Shown piece after piece: positions 33,637 through 41,127 of a stretch of 64,000 nucleotides of DNA; the first letter of the stretch is position 1; each line of letters opens with the position of its first letter. The translations under genes and the position numbers were made by a program. Under the pieces are notes generated by a model, which did no database searches, was not told the origin of the DNA, and was given only the letters and a program-made list of their open reading frames with translations. The DNA lies in assembly GCA_963834425.1 (NCBI GenBank), contig CAWIBR010000004.1, forward strand, positions 62,001 to 126,000, given 5' to 3'. Source of the stretch: CAVURS01 sp963834425. GTDB lineage: Bacteria; Actinomycetota; Actinomycetes; Actinomycetales; CAVURS01.

Positions 33637-34545
33637 GTGCCCGAGGTCTCGCTGGACATTTCCCGCACCTGGATCGAGTTCGTGGACCCCTCGCGGCCCG
33701 AACCGCCCGTCGACGTCGACGGGATCGACGAGGACGCCGAGGAGGTCGAGGAAGCCGACCTGCCGCAACGGTTCCGCTGCGACATCACCTGGCTGACGTC
33801 GTCCTGGACCTGCATCTACGGCTCGGGCTGCGCCGGCATCTACGCCGACCGCCCCTCCGACGGCTGCTGCACGCTGGGCGCCCACTTCACCGACGACGAG
33901 GACGTCGAGCGGGTCGAGGCCACCGTCAAGCGGCTCACCGCGGAGACCTGGCAGTTCCGCGAGGAGGGCCGCAAGCGCAACGGCGGCTGGACCGAGCTCG
34001 AGGACGGCGAGCTGAAGACCCGGGTCGTCGACGGCGCCTGCATCTTCCTCAACCGGCCCGGCTTCGGCGCCGGCGACGGCTGCTCGCTGCACCAGGAGGC
34101 CTTGCGCTCCGGGCTGGCGCCGCACACGGTCAAGCCGGACGTCTGCTGGCAGCTGCCGATCCGCCGCTCCTACCGCAAGGTCAAGCGCCCGGACGGCACG
34201 CGCTACCTCGAGACGACGATCGCGGAGTACGACCGGCGCGGCTGGGGCCCGGGCGGCCACGACCTGGACTGGTACTGCAGCGGCAACTCCGAGGCCCACA
34301 TCGGGCGCGAGCCCGTCTTCCGCTCCAACGAGGGCGAGCTCCGCGAGCTGATGGGCGATGCGGCGTACGACGAGCTCGCGACCCACTGCGTCGCGCACAT
34401 GGCCGTCGTCAAGGCGGCCCGGACCAACGGTGGTCGCGCCCTGCTGCCGCTGCTGGTGCACCCGGCGACGCTGGCGGCCGAGGCGGCGGCCAAGTCCACC
34501 GCGCGGGCGCCAAGAACCAACCGGGGCAAGGGTTCTGGCGCCTGA
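33637..34545 (+). CDS. Conserved Cys-rich protein, probably metal-binding
   Basis: 302 aa, function not known. Conserved-looking cysteines cluster in RFRCDITWLTSSWTCIYGSG, GCAGIY, DGCCTLGAHF, and later VVDGACIF, GDGCSLHQEA, PDVCWQLP, DWYCSGN and ATHCVAH, about ten in all, spaced like the zinc- or iron-chelating YkgJ/DUF3109-type proteins. N-terminus acidic, C-terminus Ala/Lys-rich and likely disordered. GTG 33637 is set by a TAGGCT box 6 nt upstream. The methyltransferase gene follows 4 bp after the stop, so they form a two-gene unit. Confidence 0.75.
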   Translation: MPEVSLDISRTWIEFVDPSRPEPPVDVDGIDEDAEEVEEADLPQRFRCDITWLTSSWTCIYGSGCAGIYADRPSDGCCTLGAHFTDDEDVERVEATVKRLTAETWQFREEGRKRNGGWTELEDGELKTRVVDGACIFLNRPGFGAGDGCSLHQEALRSGLAPHTVKPDVCWQLPIRRSYRKVKRPDGTRYLETTIAEYDRRGWGPGGHDLDWYCSGNSEAHIGREPVFRSNEGELRELMGDAAYDELATHCVAHMAVVKAARTNGGRALLPLLVHPATLAAEAAAKSTARAPRTNRGKGSGA

Positions 34546-34549
34546 CGGC

Positions 34550-35227
34550 GTGCGGCGCAGCCCCAACATCTGGGAGCACCCGCAGACCTACGAGCTGGAG
34601 AACCGCGCGGTCGACCCGCAGCGCCGGATCGAGGCGGCGATGGCCGAGATCCGGGACTGGGCCGGGGCGACCGTGCTCGACATCGGCTGCGGCACGGGCT
34701 TCCACCTCCCCCGGCTGGCCGAGCGCGCCGAGCGGGTCCTCGGCGTCGAGCCGCACGCACCCCTGGCCGAGCTGGCCCGGCGGCGTACGGCCGGTCTGGC
34801 CAACGTCCAGGTGCTGGCCGGGACCGCCCAGCGGGTGCCGTTGCCGGACGCCTGCATCGACGTCGCCCAGGCCCGGTGGGCCTACTTCTTCGGGCCGGGC
34901 GCTGAGCCGGGGCTGCGCGAGCTCGGCCGCCTGGTCCGCCGGGGTGGCGCGGCCTTCGTCGTCGACGTCGACCCGACCCGATCGACGTACGGCGCGTGGT
35001 TCCGCGAGTGGCTCCCGTCGTACGATCCGGTTGCGGTGCAACGGTTCTGGGCTACTCATGGGTGGTCTCGGCAGGAGCTGGACCTCGAGTGGGTGTTCGA
35101 GCGGCGCGAGGACCTGGAGGCCGTCGTCCGCATCGAGCTGCCGCCCGAGGTCGCGGATCGGGCGCTCGCTGGTCATGCCGGGCTCACCGTGGACTACGCG
35201 GCGAACCTGTGGTGGCGGTACTTCTAA
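34550..35227 (+). CDS. Class I SAM-dependent methyltransferase
   Basis: 225 aa. SAM motif I TVLDIGCGTGFHLPRLAE (about 46-63), motif II acid in VLGVEPHAP, post-I VQVLAGTAQRVPLPDAC, motif III GRLVRRGGAAFVVD. Begins SPNIWEHPQTYELENRAVDP, a start shared by a small actinobacterial family. GTG 34550 lies 4 bp after the preceding stop. A large inverted-repeat element begins right after its TAA. Substrate unknown. Confidence 0.87.
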   Translation: MRRSPNIWEHPQTYELENRAVDPQRRIEAAMAEIRDWAGATVLDIGCGTGFHLPRLAERAERVLGVEPHAPLAELARRRTAGLANVQVLAGTAQRVPLPDACIDVAQARWAYFFGPGAEPGLRELGRLVRRGGAAFVVDVDPTRSTYGAWFREWLPSYDPVAVQRFWATHGWSRQELDLEWVFERREDLEAVVRIELPPEVADRALAGHAGLTVDYAANLWWRYF

Positions 35228-35229
35228 GG

Positions 35230-35408
35230 ACAAGAGCGCTGGGTACGACGCGCCGGCCCTGCGCGGGGCTGAGTTGGGCTCGCGGCTTCCTGCTCCGGCG
35301 ATTGTTGGCAACTGACCCGCAAATCGGGGTCATCCGCCAACAATCCTTTCGCCGCGAGCAGGACTCGGCCCCGCGCGGAACGGGCGCGCGTACCCAGCGT
35401 CTTTGGCT
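35230..35408. repeat. Long imperfect inverted repeat with a strong central hairpin (MITE-like or structured)
   Basis: Outer arms of about 54 bp, roughly 35230-35284 and 35357-35408, are complementary at about four of five positions (shared blocks CGCTGGGTACG, GCGCGGGGC, GCTCGCGGC). Inside, GATTGTTGGC (35300-35309) pairs exactly with GCCAACAATC (35336-35345), enclosing TGACCC/GGGTCA. The element fills nearly the whole gap between the methyltransferase stop and the oxidase promoter. No ORF of note and no second copy seen in the window. Confidence 0.75.
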
Positions 35409-35424
35409 TTGGACCCGACCCAGA

Positions 35425-35430
35425 TAGCCT
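35425..35430 (+). promoter_or_regulatory. -10 element TAGCCT for leaderless oxidase gene
   Basis: TAGCCT ends 7 nt before GTG 35438. Confidence 0.5.
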
Positions 35431-35437
35431 CGCCGCC

Positions 35438-36826
35438 GTGATCAATGGGGATGTCTCGTTCTGGTGGCGCAGCATCGGGCTCCCCACCCCCGGACCGGCG
35501 CTCTCCGGTGACCTGGACGCCGACGTGTGCATCGTCGGCGGCGGCTTCACCGGGCTGTGGGCGGCCTACTACCTCAAGCAGGCGGACCCCTCCCTGCGCG
35601 TGGTGCTGCTCGAGGCGCGCTTCTGCGGGTACGGCGCGAGCGGGCGCAACGGCGGCTGGCTGACGGCATCGATCGCCGGGACCCGCCGTCGCTACGCCGC
35701 GACCCACGGCCGGCAGGGCGTCGTCGCCCTGCAGCACGCGATGAACGACGCGGTCGATGAGGTGCTGCGGGTCACGACCGCCGAGGGCATCGACATCGAC
35801 GCGGTCAAGGGCGGCGAGCTCAACGTCGCGACCAACCAGGCCCAGGCCGAGCGGCTGCGCGAGGAGGTTGCCGAGGCCCACGAGTGGGGCGAGACCGACT
35901 ACGAGCTGCTCGAAGGCGCCGCCGCGCGGGAGCGGATCAACGTCGACGGGCTGGTCGTCGGCGCCTGGACCCCGCACTGCGCCCGGATCCAGCCGGCCAA
36001 GCTGGCCGCGGGTCTCGCCCAGGCCGTCCGAGCCCTCGGCGTCGAGGTCTACGAGTCGACGCCGGTGACCCGGATCGAGCCGGCGGCGAGCGACGGCGGG
36101 GACGCGTCCGCCGTGACCCCCCGCGGCACCGTCCGGGCGACCTACGTCCTGCGCGCCACGGAGGGGTTCACCGCCGGTCTGCCTGGCCTGCACCGGACCT
36201 GGCTGCCGATGAACTCCAGCCTGATCGTGACCGAGCCCCTGCCGGCGGCGATGTGGGACGAGATGGGCTGGTCCGGCCGCGAGACACTGGGCGACCTGGC
36301 CCACGCCTACATGTACGCCCAGCGCACGATCGACGACCGGATCGCCATCGGCGGGCGGGGCGTGCCCTACCGCTACGGCTCGCGGACCGACCATGACGGC
36401 AAGACCCAGTCGTCGACGATTGCCGCACTGCAACAGATCCTGCACCGCCTCCTGCCCGTGACGCGCGACGCGGCCATCGACCACGTCTGGTCCGGCGTGC
36501 TCGCCGTGCCGCGGGACTGGTGCTCGACCTCCGGCCTGGACAAGCGCACCGGACTCGGTTGGGCGGGGGGCTACGTCGGACACGGGGTCGCCACGACCAA
36601 CCTGGCCGGCCGCACGCTGCGCGACCTGGTGATCGGTGAAGCGACCGACCTGACCGCGCTGCCCTGGGTCGGCCGCAAGGTGCGGCAGTGGGAGCCCGAA
36701 CCGCTGCGCTGGCTCGGCGTCCAGACCCTCTACGCGGCGTACCGGGCCGCCGACCGCAGGGAGAACAAGGGCGGCGGCACGACACTGCTGGCCAAGGTCG
36801 CCGATCGGATCTCGGCCCGGACCTGA
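35438..36826 (+). CDS. FAD-dependent oxidoreductase (DAO/gamma-glutamylputrescine oxidase-like)
   Basis: 462 aa. FAD-binding ADVCIVGGGFTGLWAAYYL at about 28-46, then LLEARFCGYGASGRNGGW (the PuuB-like ASGRNGG signature), and a C-terminal FAD segment GLGWAGGYVGHGVATTNLAG. Likely oxidises an amine or N-methyl amino acid with release of hydrogen peroxide; no puu genes are nearby, so the substrate is open. Start GTG 35438 by the leaderless box. Confidence 0.9.
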   Translation: MINGDVSFWWRSIGLPTPGPALSGDLDADVCIVGGGFTGLWAAYYLKQADPSLRVVLLEARFCGYGASGRNGGWLTASIAGTRRRYAATHGRQGVVALQHAMNDAVDEVLRVTTAEGIDIDAVKGGELNVATNQAQAERLREEVAEAHEWGETDYELLEGAAARERINVDGLVVGAWTPHCARIQPAKLAAGLAQAVRALGVEVYESTPVTRIEPAASDGGDASAVTPRGTVRATYVLRATEGFTAGLPGLHRTWLPMNSSLIVTEPLPAAMWDEMGWSGRETLGDLAHAYMYAQRTIDDRIAIGGRGVPYRYGSRTDHDGKTQSSTIAALQQILHRLLPVTRDAAIDHVWSGVLAVPRDWCSTSGLDKRTGLGWAGGYVGHGVATTNLAGRTLRDLVIGEATDLTALPWVGRKVRQWEPEPLRWLGVQTLYAAYRAADRRENKGGGTTLLAKVADRISART

Positions 36827-36904
36827 GCGGGACTCGAGCCGCACCCAAAGCCCAGAGCGGACCCGGTGCGTGCGCCGGAAGGCCGGAAGGGCGAGACTGT
36901 CCCC

Positions 36905-37285
36905 ATGACCTCCGCGCCAGAGCAGAGCGAGCACCCCGAGGCGGCCTTCCACGACGCGGAGGGCGACCGTGAGATCGCACCGATCCGGCCGCTCAACCGG
37001 CCCAAGCCGATCGACATCATCAGCGTGATCGTGATCGGCGGCTCGCTCGTCCTGGCGGTGGCCATCCCCGGCCTGATCGTGTCGCCGACCGCCACGACGG
37101 CTCCCGGCGGCAAGCTCGGCCTCGCGTTCGCGATCACGATGGTGGGCATCCTGATCGCCGTACTCACCGGGATCTTCCAGTACCGCCGCACCGGCAACTG
37201 GGTCTGGTTCCTCGTGGCGGCGACGCCGTCCGTCGCCGTCTTCTGCAGCGGTGCGATCTTCGCCGCGACCAAGGCCGTCGCCTAG
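36905..37285 (+). CDS. Small membrane protein, unknown function
   Basis: 126 aa. Acidic N-terminal 35 residues, then three hydrophobic segments (about 37-55 IDIISVIVIGGSLVLAVAIP, 68-90 and 98-120). ATG 36905 preferred; GTG 36866 in frame would add 13 residues. No family recognised. Stands alone between the oxidase and radA. Confidence 0.75.
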   Translation: MTSAPEQSEHPEAAFHDAEGDREIAPIRPLNRPKPIDIISVIVIGGSLVLAVAIPGLIVSPTATTAPGGKLGLAFAITMVGILIAVLTGIFQYRRTGNWVWFLVAATPSVAVFCSGAIFAATKAVA

Positions 37286-37359
37286 CCCGACCTCCCGGCG
37301 GCCCCGGATGGCTCCGATGACCGCCGCCGCGCCTCCCCCGAGTTGTCGGTCGGTGGCCC

Positions 37360-37365
37360 TAGCGT
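37360..37365 (+). promoter_or_regulatory. -10 element TAGCGT for leaderless radA
   Basis: TAGCGT ends 7 nt before ATG 37373, arguing against the in-frame upstream GTG 37343. Confidence 0.45.
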
Positions 37366-37372
37366 CTCGGTC

Positions 37373-38797
37373 ATGAGTTCGAATTCGGTACGCCGCACCA
37401 CCACCACCTCGACCCGGCCGTCGTCGGCCAAGGCCGCTCCGCGCCCAGGCTTCCGGTGCAGCGAGTGCGGCTGGACCGCCGGCAAGTGGGTCGGCCGCTG
37501 CGGCGAGTGCCAGTCCTGGGGCACGGTCGAGGAGGTCGGGGCCCCCCGCACCCGCACGACCGCAGCCGGGCCGGTCAGCGCTCCCGCCCGGGCGATCATG
37601 GACGTCGACGTGACGCTCGCGCAGTCCAACCCGACGGGGGTCGGCGAGTTCGACCGGGTCCTCGGCGGCGGGCTCGTCCCGGGAGCGGTCGTCCTGGTCG
37701 CCGGCGAGCCCGGGATCGGCAAGTCGACGCTGCTGCTCGACGTGGCCGCCCGCGCCGCCCGCGAGGGCCGGCGGGTGCTCTATCTCACCGGCGAGGAGTC
37801 CGCGGCCCAGGTCCGACTGCGGGCCGAGCGGATCGAGGCGATGGCCCGCACGCTGTTCCTGGCCGCCGAGACCGACCTGTCGGCGGTGCTCGGTCACATC
37901 GACACCATCGCTCCTGACCTGGTCGTCATCGACTCGGTGCAGACCATCGCCTCGGCCGACCTGGACGGCGCGGCCGGCAACGTGGCCCAGACCCGTGAGG
38001 TCGCGGCCGCGCTCATCGCCGTGGCCAAGGCGCGCAACATCTCGACCCTGCTGGTCGGCCACGTCACCAAGGACGGCTCGATCGCCGGGCCCCGCGTGCT
38101 GGAGCATCTGGTCGACGTCGTCATCGCCTTCGAGGGCGAGCGGCACTCGCGCCTGCGCCTGGTCCGGGCGGTGAAGAACCGCTACGGCCCGACCGACGAG
38201 GTCGGCTGCTTCGACCTCTCCGACGCCGGCCTGATCGGACTGCCCGACCCGAGCGGGCTCTTCCTGAGCCGCCGGGCGGCGGCCGTGCCCGGCACCTGCC
38301 TGACCGTCACGCTCGAGGGCCGGCGCCCGCTCATCGCCGAGGTCCAGGGCCTGGTGTCGCCCACCACCGCGAGCAACCCGCGGCGAGCAGCGAGCGGCAT
38401 CGACTCCAACCGGCTCTCGATGATCCTGGCGGTGCTCGACCGCCGGGCCCAGATCGAGACGCTGCGCGCCTGCGACGTCCATGTGGCCACGGTGGGCGGG
38501 GTCCGGCTCACGGAGCCGGCCAGCGACCTGGCCGTGGCGCTTGCCCTGGCCAGCGCCACCATCGACCGCGCGCTCGTCGTCGGCACGGTTGCCGTCGGCG
38601 AGGTCGGCCTGGCCGGCGAGGTGCGGCCAGTTGCCGGCATCGGCCGTCGTCTGGTCGAGGCCTACCGGCTGGGCTTCTCCCACGCCATCGCGCCGCCCGG
38701 GACCCTCGGCACCGCCGGTCTCCCCGACGGGATGCGCATCGCGGAGGCTCCTGACCTCAGCACCGCGCTGCGACTGGCCAGCATGCGGAGTCTGTAG
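37373..38797 (+). CDS. radA: DNA repair protein RadA
   Basis: 474 aa recombination helicase-like ATPase that promotes branch migration. N-terminal zinc finger Cys29-x2-Cys32 ... Cys43-x2-Cys46 (FRCSECGWTAGKWVGRCGEC), Walker A GEPGIGKST at 111-119, Walker B LVVIDSVQTI, the RadA-specific KNRYGPTDEVGCF, and a Lon-protease-like C-terminal domain from about 290 (lacking the catalytic dyad as usual). Followed by disA and mutY, the common actinobacterial order. Confidence 0.96.
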   Translation: MSSNSVRRTTTTSTRPSSAKAAPRPGFRCSECGWTAGKWVGRCGECQSWGTVEEVGAPRTRTTAAGPVSAPARAIMDVDVTLAQSNPTGVGEFDRVLGGGLVPGAVVLVAGEPGIGKSTLLLDVAARAAREGRRVLYLTGEESAAQVRLRAERIEAMARTLFLAAETDLSAVLGHIDTIAPDLVVIDSVQTIASADLDGAAGNVAQTREVAAALIAVAKARNISTLLVGHVTKDGSIAGPRVLEHLVDVVIAFEGERHSRLRLVRAVKNRYGPTDEVGCFDLSDAGLIGLPDPSGLFLSRRAAAVPGTCLTVTLEGRRPLIAEVQGLVSPTTASNPRRAASGIDSNRLSMILAVLDRRAQIETLRACDVHVATVGGVRLTEPASDLAVALALASATIDRALVVGTVAVGEVGLAGEVRPVAGIGRRLVEAYRLGFSHAIAPPGTLGTAGLPDGMRIAEAPDLSTALRLASMRSL

Positions 38798-38819
38798 GGT
38801 TCGGCCGCCTCGTGCCGGT

Positions 38820-38825
38820 TACACT
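38820..38825 (+). promoter_or_regulatory. -10 candidate TACACT for disA
   Basis: TACACT in GGTTACACTG, the extended form often used in actinobacteria, 95 nt upstream of disA. A convincing -35 is not visible. Leader of about 88 nt with GGGAGGG before the ATG. Confidence 0.4.
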
Positions 38826-38920
38826 GCGCGACGAAACCACCTGATCGGTCGAATCAGCCGCAGCGGCACCGGACGCACGAACCGGCCGACGGGCGGGGCT
38901 TGGGGAGGGCTGGCAAAGCT

Positions 38921-40003
38921 ATGGCGCTCGAGCGCTCCGAGGACGAGCTGATGCGCGGGACGCTGGCTGCTGTCGCGCCCGGGACCGAGCTGCGCGACGG
39001 GCTCGAGCGGATCCTGCGCGGCAACACCGGCGCGCTGATCGTGCTCGGCAACGACAAGACGGTCGAGAGCCTGTGCACCGGCGGCTTCCCGCTCGACGTC
39101 GAGTTCGCCGCTACCCGGCTGCGCGAGCTGGCCAAGATGGACGGCGCGATCGTCGTCGACCGCGACGTCAGCCGGATCGTGCGCGCGGCGACCCAGCTGG
39201 TGCCGGACCCCTCGATCGAGACTTCCGAGTCCGGCACCCGCCACCGCACGGCCGAGCGGGTGGCCAAGCAGACCGGGCTGCCGGTCATCTCGGTCAGCCA
39301 GTCGATGCGGATGATCGCGCTCTACGTCGGGGGCCAACGGCGCGCCATCGAGGACTCGGCCGCCATCCTGTCGCGGGCCAACCAAGCGCTGGCCACGCTC
39401 GAGCGCTACAAGCTGCGGCTGGACGAGGTCACCGGCACGCTGTCGGCACTCGAGATCGAGGACCTGGTCACGGTCCGCGATGTCGCCGCCGTGGTGCAGC
39501 GGCTGGAGATGGTCCGCCGGATCAGCGAGGAGATCGCCGGCTACGTCATCGAGCTCGGCACCGACGGCCGGCTGCTGACCCTGCAGCTCGACGAGCTGAC
39601 CGGCGGCGTCGGCAACGACCGCGAACTGGTCGTGCGCGACTACCTGTCGGCCGCGAAGAACCACCGCGAGATGACCGAGGTCCTCACCGACCTCAGTGCG
39701 CTGTCGGCGACCGATCTGCTCGACCTCACCGCCGGCGCCCGGGCGCTGGGCTTCAACGTCATCGGCGACGCCCTCGACGCGGCCGTGAGCCCGCACGGCT
39801 ACCGACTGCTTTCCAAGGTGCCACGGCTGCCCGGCGCCATCGTCGAACGTCTGGTCGACCACTTCGGCAGCCTGCAGAAGCTGCTGGCCGCCGGCGTCGA
39901 GGACCTGATGGCGGTCGAGGGCGTCGGCGAGGGCCGGGCCCGTACGGTGCGCGAAGGTCTGTCCCGGCTGGCCGAGTCGAGCATCCTCGAGCGGTACGTC
40001 TGA
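38921..40003 (+). CDS. disA: Diadenylate cyclase DisA (DNA integrity scanning protein)
   Basis: 360 aa octameric enzyme that makes c-di-AMP and slows on branched DNA. DAC domain with DGA (74-76, AKMDGAIVVDRD) and RHR (107-109, TSESGTRHRT), a linking helical spine, and a C-terminal HhH DNA-binding region (GVEDLMAVEGVGEGRARTVREGL). RadA, encoded upstream, is a known partner in other bacteria. GGGAGGG lies about 12 nt before ATG 38921. Its stop overlaps the mutY start. Confidence 0.96.
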   Translation: MALERSEDELMRGTLAAVAPGTELRDGLERILRGNTGALIVLGNDKTVESLCTGGFPLDVEFAATRLRELAKMDGAIVVDRDVSRIVRAATQLVPDPSIETSESGTRHRTAERVAKQTGLPVISVSQSMRMIALYVGGQRRAIEDSAAILSRANQALATLERYKLRLDEVTGTLSALEIEDLVTVRDVAAVVQRLEMVRRISEEIAGYVIELGTDGRLLTLQLDELTGGVGNDRELVVRDYLSAAKNHREMTEVLTDLSALSATDLLDLTAGARALGFNVIGDALDAAVSPHGYRLLSKVPRLPGAIVERLVDHFGSLQKLLAAGVEDLMAVEGVGEGRARTVREGLSRLAESSILERYV

Positions 40004-40905
40004 GCGCGCGCCCGATCTCGGCCCGAGGGCTGCGCGCACCACTGCTCCGCTGGTACGCCGCAAACGCGCGCGATCTGCCGTGGCGAGCACCCGGACGCAC
40101 ACCGTGGGGCGTCCTGGTCAGCGAGATCATGCTCCAGCAGACCCCGGTGGCCCGCGTGCTCCCGGTCTGGACCGACTGGCTGCGGCGCTGGCCGGCACCC
40201 GCCGCGCTCGCGGCCGCGGCACCGGGCGACGCGATCCGACACTGGGGCCGGCTCGGTTACCCCCGCCGCGCCCTGCGGCTGCATGACGCGGCCCGCGCCA
40301 TGGTCGAGCGCCATGACGGGCAGGTGCCCTCGTCGTACGCCGATCTGCTGGCGCTGCCGGGTGTCGGCAGCTACACGGCGGCCGCGGTGGCGAGCTTCGC
40401 GTTCGGTGCCCGCCACGCGGTCGTCGACACCAACGTGCGCCGGGTCCAGGCCCGGGCCGTCAGCGGGGTTGCCCTCCCGGCGCCGGCGCTGTCGGCCGCG
40501 GAGCAGCGCCTGGCCGAGCACCTGTTGCCGTCCGCCGATGACGCGGTCGCGCCCTGGAACGTCGCCGTCATGGAGCTCGGGGCGCTGGTCTGCACGGCGC
40601 GAGCGCCGCGCTGCACCGAGTGCCCGCTGCGCGAGCGCTGCGCCTGGGTGCTCGCCGGTTCCCCGGCGTACGACGGGAAGCCGCACCCGGTGCAGGCCTG
40701 GCACGGCACCGACCGCCAGGTGCGAGGCCGGCTGCTGGCCGCTTTGCGCGACAGCGACCGGCCGCTGCGCGCTGCTGAGCTCCTGAGGGCCGTCCCCGAC
40801 AGCAGCCTGCGCGACCCGGCGCAGCGCGAACGTTGTCTGGACAGCCTGGTCGCCGACGGTCTGGTCGAGCCGCTCGGCGCCGACGAGTTTCGGCTGCCGG
40901 GCTGA
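40000..40905 (+). CDS. mutY: A/G-specific adenine glycosylase MutY, probable CTG start
   Basis: 301 aa. Removes A opposite 8-oxoG. Catalytic Glu42 (SEIMLQQTPV) and Asp143 (VDTNVRRV), HhH ALPGVGSYTAAAV, and the 4Fe-4S cluster Cys198-x6-Cys205-x2-Cys208-x5-Cys214. The C-terminal NUDIX-like domain is short. No ATG, GTG or TTG precedes the conserved N-terminus in frame; a CTG at 40000 forms a CTGA overlap with the disA stop, matching the ATGA/GTGA couplings used elsewhere here. An indel hiding an ordinary start cannot be excluded. Confidence 0.9.
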   Translation: MSARPISARGLRAPLLRWYAANARDLPWRAPGRTPWGVLVSEIMLQQTPVARVLPVWTDWLRRWPAPAALAAAAPGDAIRHWGRLGYPRRALRLHDAARAMVERHDGQVPSSYADLLALPGVGSYTAAAVASFAFGARHAVVDTNVRRVQARAVSGVALPAPALSAAEQRLAEHLLPSADDAVAPWNVAVMELGALVCTARAPRCTECPLRERCAWVLAGSPAYDGKPHPVQAWHGTDRQVRGRLLAALRDSDRPLRAAELLRAVPDSSLRDPAQRERCLDSLVADGLVEPLGADEFRLPG

Positions 40906-40930
40906 AGAGCGCCGGGGCCCGTGGACCCCG

Positions 40931-40992
40931 TGCTCCCTGGAGGCCGGTGATTCCCGCGATTTCGGGTGCTGATCACCGGTCTGACGGGAGCA
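40931..40992. terminator. Nested hairpin after mutY
   Basis: TGCTCCC (40931-40937) pairs with GGGAGCA (40986-40992) outside, and CCGGTGAT (40944-40951) with ATCACCGG (40972-40979) inside. It begins 26 bp after the mutY stop. Likely factor-assisted terminator of radA-disA-mutY. Confidence 0.55.
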
Positions 40993-41127
40993 TGGCGGCC
41001 GGGTGGGAGCACGCAGCGTGGCCTCCCGGGGAGTTCGGTCACGCAGTGTCAACGCGGGAACCCAGTGCGCCACCAAATCCTCCGGTTGGGGTATGCCGCT
41101 CACAAGCTGGTCTGAGACGATGCGGGC

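Noticed and set aside
35330..38683. 1117-residue minus-strand frame opposite the amine oxidase and radA
   Set aside because: Shadow of the sense genes; radA and the oxidase have full sets of motifs.
38798..38920. c-di-AMP (ydaO-type) riboswitch before disA
   Set aside because: The leader is only about 90 nt and lacks the conserved core; such switches control wall hydrolases and transporters rather than disA.
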